Origin: a virus
Reading direction: 5' to 3' (one strand)
IMG/VR virus record: IMGVR_UViG_3300031963_001075
Span: 1 to 21,171 of that record
DNA length: 21,171 bases
Shown here one piece after another: positions 15,786 to 21,171 of this stretch. The notes beneath the pieces are model-generated. The model made no database searches, was not told where the DNA came from, and saw nothing but the letters and a program-made list of their open reading frames with translations. The number at the start of each line of letters is the position of its first letter. Position 1 is the stretch's first letter. Made by a program: the position numbers and the translations under genes.

Positions 15786-16568
15786 TTAGTTGCCGAAAGT
15801 CGATGCGAACATCCGCTCGACCTTTGATCGATAGGCCGGGTCTGTCTTGTACTTTGGATCGGCCACCATTGCGTAGAGCTCGTCCTTGCTAGCTGAACCC
15901 TCAACCGGAGCAGACTGCAAAGGAATCTTCATCCCCTCGTAGGTCTCCCGTATCTTCATAAATACACGCACCCCAGCAGCTGTGCCGCCCATGACCTTGA
16001 ATTCTTCAAAGTCATCCTTGCTGAGAATTCCCTTGCGAACCAGGCCAGCACCCCAATCGCCCATGCCCTTGATGATTGCATCTGCGTTAGGGCCAAGGGC
16101 CTTGCGCTCTTCTTCGATGGTGCGAGATACCTGCTGCGCCTGCTCGCCGTTCATGGCCACGACATCGCCAACCAGCTTGTCTAGAGCTGCTTGAGATATC
16201 CCATATTCTTTAGCCCACCCCATAACGTGGCCACGCACCGGGTCATCTTCTGGGATATCCCCAAAGACCGAGGTGTCGTATTTGCCGTCAGCTGGCGGTT
16301 TGTGCTTGCCTTGAGCTATCTGCTTTCGCAGGTCTTGCCAGCTCTTGGCTATGCCCTCCAGGTCGGGTGAGGAATCGTCCCTTTTCCAGAAGTTCTCTGG
16401 CCACCAATCTGGACGCTCTAGTGGTGTATCGTCATCTTGCTCCTCGCGGTGCTCGATGTCTGAACTGCTTGGGCTTGCCTGCTGGCCTTGGTCTTCAGTA
16501 ATTGATACCGAATCGAGTAGGCCAGCTTCTTGGCTTTCGCCGCTGGGCTCGTTTGCTTGCGTTTCCAT
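15786..16568 (-). CDS. Capsid assembly scaffold protein, T7 gp9-like
   Basis: 260 residues with a disordered, acidic, Gln/Ser-rich N-terminus (about 1-52). Then comes PDWWPENFW (about 53-61), a Trp/Pro box common near the start of podophage scaffolds. A charged helical middle follows, and a C-terminal DELYAMVADP segment then KTDPAYRSKVERMF (about 229-254) form the usual capsid-contacting end. Scaffold proteins direct coat assembly and leave the procapsid. AAGGAG lies 7 bases before the ATG, which is directly adjacent to the stop of the Bbp19-like gene. The gene is the last before a terminator, so upstream transcription probably largely ends here. Confidence 0.85.
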   Translation of the reverse strand: METQANEPSGESQEAGLLDSVSITEDQGQQASPSSSDIEHREEQDDDTPLERPDWWPENFWKRDDSSPDLEGIAKSWQDLRKQIAQGKHKPPADGKYDTSVFGDIPEDDPVRGHVMGWAKEYGISQAALDKLVGDVVAMNGEQAQQVSRTIEEERKALGPNADAIIKGMGDWGAGLVRKGILSKDDFEEFKVMGGTAAGVRVFMKIRETYEGMKIPLQSAPVEGSASKDELYAMVADPKYKTDPAYRSKVERMFASTFGN

Positions 16569-16832
16569 TTACAGGCTCCTTGCCTTTTTGATCCGTGCTT
16601 CCAAATCTCGCACCACGCTGTTCTGCCCTTCACGGTAGAAAGCGAATGAGGGATCGCTGCCCGGCACGGCAACGGGCTGCTCTAGTAGGGCAGCTCGTAA
16701 CCACCCCATCAATTTCTGGCCATCTTCTGAACCGAGCACGCGCAGGCAGAGCTTGTTTAAATCTTCTACCGCCTGCTGCGCTCCACGGATATCTGTTGGT
16801 ATGGCCTCTAGGTCTTCCCAGCCGCCAGACAT
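16569..16832 (-). CDS. Bbp19-like small phage protein
   Basis: 87 residues, MSGGWEDLEAIP at the start. Core features are LRVLGSEDGQKLMGWLRAALL (about 30-50) and FAFYREGQNSVVRDLEARI (about 63-81). These match the pattern of the Bbp19 family named from Bordetella phage BPP-1: a VL...GQ....L helix and an F..EGQR.V/L..I helix. Members lie between the portal and capsid genes of podophages, and their function is not established. Here the ATG overlaps the portal stop by one base (TGATG), indicating coupled translation, and the next gene begins directly after the stop. A head assembly role is inferred. Confidence 0.7.
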   Translation of the reverse strand: MSGGWEDLEAIPTDIRGAQQAVEDLNKLCLRVLGSEDGQKLMGWLRAALLEQPVAVPGSDPSFAFYREGQNSVVRDLEARIKKARSL

Positions 16833-18409
16833 CAGGTCATGCCCCCAACCAGCTGCTCAACCATCTCTGGGTTTTCCTGGGCTATCTGAGCTGCCTGCTC
16901 GGCCATCTCTTGCGCCTCAGCCATCTTCGCCTCGCGCTCGGCCTTGGTCATTCTGATGGACTGCGGAATGGCCAACTTCTCGGCAAGCATATCAAGCATA
17001 TCGCCAACCTTGATTGCCATCTGACCCTCTGGGCCAGCCTGGGCTGCAATCTGAGCGTACTGGAGAATGTTGCTGACATCTTCCATGTTTTGGGCCATCG
17101 CCAGCGGAGCTACAGCAGATACCTTGATCTCCAGGCCGTTGACCCGCAGGGGCATTGTGATGATGCCGCGCTCGTCCATAACCTCAAGAATCTTGGTAAC
17201 CACGGGAATAAGGGTCTCGTTAATCAACCGGCCAAAGGCAGAGCCCAGGTTTTGCGAGAGCTCTTTCATCCGCTCGACCACCTCGGTAGCTGACCGGGCC
17301 GACATATTGTCCGGTGGCAAGGATTCGTCTAGCAAAATGCGCTTGATGTTTTGCACCAGGTCGTTGATCACCAGCTGCGACAGGTTGAAGTCACCAGCTC
17401 GCGGCAGGGCCTTGAGCGATTCACCTTGTGGCCCACCATTACGCGCCACGGGAATAATGGCACCTGGGACAATCTTGATTGTTGCAGGGTTGAGTACGCC
17501 GTCATCAGCTGCGGTGTAGACACCAGCAATTGATAGAGACGCATTTTTGAGCACCAGCTCTTTGACCTTATTTAGTGTCTTAATATCTGGCATCGCGGTT
17601 ATTACCGGGCCGCGCCCATAGATCTCGCCAGCCACCTTCATGTACCGGCTTACCACCCAGGGGCTAGTCTTTAGCCTGCGATAGACAATCTCTTGCTTGG
17701 TCTCTTTCTGGATAACGTGGTAGCAGTAGTCACCGCGCTGGTTGTCGTAAACCGTGGCCTCTACGAATTCAAGGTCTTCCGTTGGCTTTGATTCAATCTT
17801 TAACTTTAGTTGGCCATCAATCTTGGCATCTCGCCATTGACGCTGGATTGATTCGCCTTTGATTCGCATACGGCGGTAGACGTTGTCCACCTGGCCATTG
17901 GCACCCTCTTCAAATGCCACAAGGTACTGCGGCACCGGCACAAAGTTTAGCGGGTTAACGTCATCTCCGGGCTGCACCATCATTACGGCTGTGCCAATAG
18001 AGAGATCTAGCAAGAACTCGCCCATAGCAATGTCAAAGTTTGACTGCTTGAGCGTGGCAAATAGTTTCTCGGTGTAGATGTCGAGCGCAGCTTGTGCCTC
18101 GCCCCTGCGATCATCTGGAATGTCTGCGCCTGGCTCAAGCCTCGCCCACTTACGCTGCGGTGGGAAGATTCCTGATTGTAGGCGGTTAGCAAATCGCTGG
18201 GTGGAGTTGATCGCCGTGGAATCAAACACCCGATTCATTTTCTTTGCGCCGCCAACTTTGCCCTCGTAGTACCCGTCATAGAGGTTGCGCTGTGGGAGCG
18301 CAAACTCGTAGGCATCCTCATAGAGGTCGCGGAAATCATCCTTCTTTCGTAACGCCATATCGTGCCGCTTGAGCACATCCTCTGGCGATAGTCTCATCAT
18401 CTCAGCCAT
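16832..18409 (-). CDS. Portal protein (head-tail connector), T7 gp8-like
   Basis: 525 residues, close to T7 gp8 (536). The N-terminal helix RLSPEDVLKRHDMALRKK is followed by LYEDAYEFALPQRN, MNRVFDSTAI (about 58-67) and LQSGIFPPQRKWARLEP (about 77-93), all marks of the head-tail connector family. Later PPDNMSARSATEVVERM is a conserved crown/stem element. The C-terminus is rich in Ala, Glu, Gln and Met (about 470-515), as expected of barrel helices. Twelve copies form the vertex ring through which terminase drives DNA and to which tail protein A binds. AAAGGA lies about 9 bases upstream of the ATG. Confidence 0.93.
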   Translation of the reverse strand: MAEMMRLSPEDVLKRHDMALRKKDDFRDLYEDAYEFALPQRNLYDGYYEGKVGGAKKMNRVFDSTAINSTQRFANRLQSGIFPPQRKWARLEPGADIPDDRRGEAQAALDIYTEKLFATLKQSNFDIAMGEFLLDLSIGTAVMMVQPGDDVNPLNFVPVPQYLVAFEEGANGQVDNVYRRMRIKGESIQRQWRDAKIDGQLKLKIESKPTEDLEFVEATVYDNQRGDYCYHVIQKETKQEIVYRRLKTSPWVVSRYMKVAGEIYGRGPVITAMPDIKTLNKVKELVLKNASLSIAGVYTAADDGVLNPATIKIVPGAIIPVARNGGPQGESLKALPRAGDFNLSQLVINDLVQNIKRILLDESLPPDNMSARSATEVVERMKELSQNLGSAFGRLINETLIPVVTKILEVMDERGIITMPLRVNGLEIKVSAVAPLAMAQNMEDVSNILQYAQIAAQAGPEGQMAIKVGDMLDMLAEKLAIPQSIRMTKAEREAKMAEAQEMAEQAAQIAQENPEMVEQLVGGMT

Positions 18410-18414
18410 TTTGT

Positions 18415-18687
18415 TTAGTCCTTTTTGTGCCTTTGCGCGAAATTACGGGCCGCTTCTTTGCTGCCGAAACCCCACGCTTTGAGGGCGAGCTTGAGGCGGG
18501 TGGGTCTACCCTTTTCGTCCGTGAGAGGCCCAGCCATTCCACCAAATCGCGCAGCAAAGCTAACACGCCTCGGGTTCGTTCCAGACTTGACCGGGGATTT
18601 GAGGTTGCTGCCTTCTTTGTTCTTGAAGTATTTGCGGCCTGCTTCATTTAGTCCACCTTCTGGGTTTTGATATTTTTTCTGAACCAT
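18415..18687 (-). CDS. DUF6321-like small basic protein
   Basis: 90 residues from the ATG at 18687, which shares a base with the upstream stop (TAATG). A GTG further up is less likely. It starts MVQKKYQNPEGGLNEAGRKY, then SNLKSPVKSG, and later RRVSFAARFGGMAGPL and ALKAWGFGSKEAARNFAQRH. The GGL...GR....G.NLK.PV pattern is that of DUF6321-type proteins, frequent next to portal or terminase genes of phages and of unknown function. The strong positive charge suggests nucleic acid contact or a packaged protein, which is inference. Confidence 0.65.
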   Translation of the reverse strand: MVQKKYQNPEGGLNEAGRKYFKNKEGSNLKSPVKSGTNPRRVSFAARFGGMAGPLTDEKGRPTRLKLALKAWGFGSKEAARNFAQRHKKD

Positions 18688-19271
18688 TATTCGTACCACT
18701 CAATCATCAAGTGAGCCATGTGCGCTTGGCCGCTTCTGTTTGTTAACCTAAATAAATAAGTTGTCAGGGGCGCTAAAACATATTGAAACGAAAATGCAGC
18801 AGCTCCACCAGCCTGACCGCCAGACCCGCCTGCAAGAAACTCTCCGGTCAAAGCCGTTCCGGTAGTAGTGACTGTTGGGTTGACAAGTATTGCGCTTGAG
18901 CTCGTATTGGTTGATGACCTATAACGATTGATGGCTGTAAACGATGTGCCACCAGTTACCGTTGCGTTTTCGTAAATAGTGAATTCCGCATCCCCGCCAC
19001 AATTAACATCAAACACTAGGTGAGGATATTTTCCAGCAGCCCAGGCAACAGCAATGTCAATAGACGCATTGTCAGCCAGTTGATTTGCGTCACCATTTAA
19101 GTAGTAAGCATAAAAGGCTCGGCCTTCGTGCAACCTGACATGGTTAACGTCAGCAACTACAAATGGCTTTTCTGACCCGGCAACAGTTTGATTGCCATCT
19201 TTATCAATAAATGTTGACGTAACAAATATTGACTTTGTATTGTCAGATTCTCGCTGAACAATAATTGCCAT
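18687..19271 (-). CDS. Conserved beta-rich probable virion protein
   Basis: 194 residues, MAIIVQRESDNTKSIFVTST at the start. Features are VRLHEGRAFYAYYL (about 45-58), HLVFDVNCGGDAEFTIYENATV (about 84-105), a Gly/Ser-rich loop (LAGGSGGQAGGAAAF) and a C-terminal TTYLFRLTNRSGQAHMAHL then IEWYE. It has an all-beta look, with an ending (LFR.TN..G....... .WYE) that I recall from hypothetical proteins encoded between terminase and portal in many phages. The function is not established; a capsid-surface or tail-associated role is plausible. It overlaps both neighbours by one base (TAATG on each side), so it belongs firmly to the head operon. Confidence 0.6.
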   Translation of the reverse strand: MAIIVQRESDNTKSIFVTSTFIDKDGNQTVAGSEKPFVVADVNHVRLHEGRAFYAYYLNGDANQLADNASIDIAVAWAAGKYPHLVFDVNCGGDAEFTIYENATVTGGTSFTAINRYRSSTNTSSSAILVNPTVTTTGTALTGEFLAGGSGGQAGGAAAFSFQYVLAPLTTYLFRLTNRSGQAHMAHLMIEWYE

Positions 19272-19423
19272 TATTTCTTGGGCTTCATTGCGGTTTTAGC
19301 TGCCTTCTTAAATGCATCGGCAGTTGGTGCGCCTGGTGCGCCAGGCTTACGCATCTTCTCGCCAGAGCCCTCGGCTATCCGCTCACGTTTTTTATGGATG
19401 TTGGCATATAGTCCGGGCTTCAT
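19271..19423 (-). CDS. Small basic phage protein (50 residues)
   Basis: A short gene starting MKPGLYANIHKKRERIAEGS and continuing GEKMRKPGAPGAPTADAFK before a Lys-rich tail. The GLYANIH.KR.RI..GSGEKMRKPG pattern is one I recognise from many phage and metagenomic small proteins of unknown function. The ATG overlaps the stop of the DUF6496-like gene (ATGA), and its TAA overlaps the next ATG (TAATG). It is very basic, which may mean DNA or RNA contact. Existence is well supported by motif and by both overlaps; function is unknown. Confidence 0.75.
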   Translation of the reverse strand: MKPGLYANIHKKRERIAEGSGEKMRKPGAPGAPTADAFKKAAKTAMKPKK

Positions 19424-19575
19424 TTCTTGGCCATCCCTGCTTGAGACATTGCAATTGCCACGGCCTGCTTTTGGCTCTTAACTACTGGGCCACCTTTTCC
19501 AGAGTGCAAGGTTCCTGATTTGTACTCGCGCATGACCTTGGCCACTTTCTTTTGCATCTTGTCTTTTTTATCCAT
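19420..19575 (-). CDS. DUF6496-like small basic protein (51 residues)
   Basis: A short gene starting MDKKDKMQKKVAKVMREYKS, then GTLHSGKGGPVV and KSQKQAVAIAMSQAGMAKK. The pattern VM.E...G.L.SG.GG.V....QA.AIA.S.A is that of DUF6496-type proteins, which occur in phages and bacteria and have no known function. AAGGA lies 5 bases before the ATG. It overlaps the next gene by ATGA. It lies in a run of small basic genes between terminase and portal. Confidence 0.8.
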   Translation of the reverse strand: MDKKDKMQKKVAKVMREYKSGTLHSGKGGPVVKSQKQAVAIAMSQAGMAKK

Positions 19576-19583
19576 GATTGTCC

Positions 19584-19835
19584 TTATGCCATTGGGCCTG
19601 CGCCCAGGGTTGATTGGCCAACACCAGCTTCCGGTGTCAGACGCTGCTCAGACAACAAAGCTCTTCCACCACGGCGAGCTCTACGGCGAGCTGCGCGTTC
19701 TTCATCAATTTCTGAAGAAATAGATTTTGCAACCGGTTTTGACCCTTCTCTCATTTGATCTGCAACAGTTCCAAGACCGCCGTCTTGTCGTGGCTTATCA
19801 AATACTTTTTTAATGCTGCCAACTGCTCCACCCAT
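19584..19835 (-). CDS. Small phage protein with RRGG...LLS...TLG C-terminal motif
   Basis: 83 residues, starting MGGAVGSIKKVFDKPRQDGG. The centre is Glu/Arg-rich (SSEIDEERAARRRARRGG), and the end reads RALLSEQRLTPEAG then STLGAGPMA. The basic tract followed by a LLS...TLG ending resembles common phage small proteins that end in GR.STILT...TLLG. It shares this ending with the gene directly upstream. AGGAG, which overlaps the upstream stop codon, is 7 bases before the ATG. The function is unknown; its place in the packaging and head operon suggests an assembly or internal role, by inference. Confidence 0.7.
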   Translation of the reverse strand: MGGAVGSIKKVFDKPRQDGGLGTVADQMREGSKPVAKSISSEIDEERAARRRARRGGRALLSEQRLTPEAGVGQSTLGAGPMA

Positions 19836-19845
19836 AATTAAACTC

Positions 19846-20082
19846 CTATGCGATTTCAGATGATCCTAAGGTTTGTATTCCCTGCTCCGGGGAAACCCGA
19901 GCAGCCGACAACAACATCCGCGACCCACCACGCAACCTGGCCATACGCTTTGATGCGGCCTGTTCGCCTAGTTCTCTGCGCTCTTCTTCAGCCTGTATCT
20001 TGAGCCGCTCGTTTTCTTTGCGCGTCTCTTCGATAGCCCTTTCTTGTGGGCCGGTGTCTGGTTTTCTTGTTAAAGCAGACAT
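19846..20082 (-). CDS. Small phage protein with RGG...LLS...TLG C-terminal motif
   Basis: 78 residues from the ATG at 20082 (MSALTRKPDTGPQERAIEET). A longer reading starting at 20142 has no good ribosome site and would overlap the gp13-like gene, so the inner start, with GAGG 8 bases upstream, is preferred. A strongly charged helix (RKENERLKIQAEEERRELGE) precedes an ending RLRGGSRMLLSAARVSPEQG then IQTLGSSEIA. The end matches that of the next gene. A coiled coil is likely. The function is unknown. Confidence 0.7.
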   Translation of the reverse strand: MSALTRKPDTGPQERAIEETRKENERLKIQAEEERRELGEQAASKRMARLRGGSRMLLSAARVSPEQGIQTLGSSEIA

Positions 20083-20084
20083 AT

Positions 20085-20582
20085 TTACCTCGCCATTAAA
20101 AAATAATCCACACCATCTGTTCCGTACTTTCGCATCAGACACTCTTCCTTAAACCCAACCGCTGATGCCCATTTGTACGCCCGTGTATCCGTAGATCTAA
20201 CGGTTATCTGTGTTCGATGCAATCCCATAGATATCGCAGAGATATCTAAAACTAAGTTTGCTGTCTTGGTAAGCGTGATTGGCATTGTTCTCGCAATGTC
20301 ATCTGCTACTAGCCACGCCTCGGCAACGCCATTCCAGATTGAAACGAAACCAAAGATAGCTGCTGGCTGGTTGTAGACGAAAGCGGTAACAGCTGCGCCC
20401 ATCTGTTCCTGTTGGTCAAAGACATCAATGGCCTCCTCTCGGTTGGCCACAACTAGTACCTCCTCGGATTTGATATCTATTCTGGCGGCGTGGTTTTTGT
20501 GAAAGGGCATAAAGAACAGGCCCGTTCTTCTGCGGTTGTCGTTGAGTTTCTCAGCGAGTTGTAAAGACATCAAAGTCGGCAT
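20085..20582 (-). CDS. GNAT-fold protein, T7 gp13-like
   Basis: 165 residues. The centre holds AAVTAFVYNQPAAIFGFVSI, then NGVAEAWLVADD, followed by LHRTQITVRSTDTRAYKWA and SAVGFKEECLMRKYG with a DGVDYFLMAR ending. The A.GFVSI...VAE.W and L.R.Q..V......A..W...GF..E pattern is that of the T7 gp13 / DUF2833 group, which has an acetyltransferase (GNAT) fold. In T7, gp13 is needed for virion morphogenesis, and no substrate is proven. The gene overlaps the end of the terminase by 32 bases from the first ATG. A second in-frame ATG at 20570 exists, and neither has a clear Shine-Dalgarno. Here it lies next to terminase rather than after the nozzle gene. Confidence 0.75.
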   Translation of the reverse strand: MPTLMSLQLAEKLNDNRRRTGLFFMPFHKNHAARIDIKSEEVLVVANREEAIDVFDQQEQMGAAVTAFVYNQPAAIFGFVSIWNGVAEAWLVADDIARTMPITLTKTANLVLDISAISMGLHRTQITVRSTDTRAYKWASAVGFKEECLMRKYGTDGVDYFLMAR

Positions 20583-21171
20583 TGACCACCGTTTGGGCTA
20601 TCTGTGTGTTTTGGGCAAATGCACTCTTGGTCATGCGCCTGTGTTCGCCGCCACCGAGTAGCAGGTATCCGAATGCGTCACCAACGTGGGAGTGCTCGTT
20701 TTTATTTGGGCTATCTCTGAATCTTTCCTGGCCAGCTCCAACGGATACCCGTTTAAAATGATATCCACCGGCTAACGATTTTCGGAGGAGCTTGCATTGC
20801 GTATTGACAATCAATCCAGGTTTGCCGTTTATGAGCCTCTGCATCGGGGCGGCACCTGCCTCACGCCTGACCTTGAAGTCGTTAGATGGCGTGGGTTGAG
20901 CTCGCAGCCCCAGGGTTCTCAGGTGGTCAAAAGCGGTGACCTCGTAGATTGCGTCCCTCTGCATACCGGCGGGGTCACCCCAGACCATCAGCTGCGCCTT
21001 TGGAAACCGCGCATTCAACTCAGCCAGGAGCTGCTGGCCGAACCGCTCCAGGCCCATATCAAAAGTCACAATCTCATGCAGAACTATCCAACGCCCGTTA
21101 GCGAGCCGCTGACCTATGACCGCAGCTGGCGTAAGACCAAAGTCTAGGCCCACCTGTAGCGGTATGCTTGG
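20551..21171 (-). CDS. Terminase large subunit, C-terminal nuclease domain (partial)
   Basis: The frame is open to the right window edge (PSIPLQVGLDFG...), so the 5' ATPase part lies outside; 206 residues are seen. The visible part is the RNase H-like nuclease. The first acidic residue is in GLDFGLTPAAVIGQ, a second in VWGDPAG, and the third in HVGDAFGYLLLG near the C-terminus. These are the three acidic positions expected of headful or cos-type large terminases that cut concatemeric DNA. EIVTFDMGLERFGQQLLAEL lies between. It should bind the portal ring to package DNA. The downstream gp13-like gene overlaps its 3' end. Confidence 0.9.
   Translation of the reverse strand, partial: PSIPLQVGLDFGLTPAAVIGQRLANGRWIVLHEIVTFDMGLERFGQQLLAELNARFPKAQLMVWGDPAGMQRDAIYEVTAFDHLRTLGLRAQPTPSNDFKVRREAGAAPMQRLINGKPGLIVNTQCKLLRKSLAGGYHFKRVSVGAGQERFRDSPNKNEHSHVGDAFGYLLLGGGEHRRMTKSAFAQNTQIAQTVVNADFDVFTTR

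Noticed and set aside
16595-17293. 232-codon plus-strand frame opposite the portal and Bbp19-like genes
   Set aside because: The minus-strand genes are clearly recognised there, and the plus-strand product is a Leu/His-rich sequence without any motif.
19593-19606. TGGGC-GCAG-GCCCA hairpin at the end of a small gene, as a terminator
   Set aside because: Only a 5-bp stem inside coding sequence and no T tract follows.
20083-20142. N-terminal extension of the small gene at 19846-20082
   Set aside because: The longer start at 20142 has no ribosome site and would overlap the gp13-like gene; the inner ATG has GAGG at good distance.

Overview
This window is part of the late (virion morphogenesis) region of a tailed bacteriophage with a short-tailed, podovirus-type virion. 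Every convincing gene lies on the minus strand, so the natural reading order runs from 21171 down to 1. Genes are packed tightly: most junctions are TAATG, TGATG or ATGA overlaps or gaps of a few bases, and most starts have a GGAG/AGGA-type ribosome binding site. No tRNA, integrase, transposase, CRISPR array or bacterial chromosomal gene is visible. The host cannot be named from the sequence. Moderate GC and fibre motifs of a type common in aquatic phages fit a phage of an aquatic Gram-negative bacterium, but that is inference.

Layout in transcription order. (1) 21171-20551: C-terminal nuclease part of the large terminase, cut by the window edge. (2) 20582-18415: a T7 gp13-like GNAT-fold protein, then small basic proteins (two sharing a C-terminal motif, one DUF6496-like, one of a familiar phage small-protein type), a beta-rich probable virion protein and a DUF6321-like protein. 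(3) 18409-14423: portal, Bbp19-like protein, scaffold, major capsid protein and a small putative head protein. The scaffold-capsid gap is the only non-coding stretch of any size (233 bp) and carries a strong intrinsic terminator. (4) 14392-13188: two carbohydrate-enzyme-like genes (DUF115-like and a GT8-like glycosyltransferase) inserted between head and tail genes. (5) 13201-10587: tail tubular (adaptor and nozzle) proteins A and B. (6) 10585-2730: a gp14-like internal virion protein followed by three large proteins and one 59-residue protein, probably the DNA-ejection set. One of these carries a cysteine-containing GP88/DUF7227-like domain. (7) 2697-1: a tail fibre with a T7 gp17-like N-terminus, Ala/Ser repeats and a collagen-like stretch, then a second fibre or receptor-binding protein cut by the left edge.

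Together these genes package DNA (terminase, portal), build the head (scaffold, capsid), make the short tail (A and B proteins), load ejection proteins and attach fibres. The gene content is T7-like, but the order is not: the large terminase and the gp13-like gene precede the portal. With the Bbp19-like gene, this is closer to BPP-1-type or other unclassified podophages than to classical Autographiviridae. The least expected elements are the GP88-like domain inside a predicted ejection protein, the glycosyltransferase pair in the head-tail junction, and the terminator placed upstream of the capsid gene.
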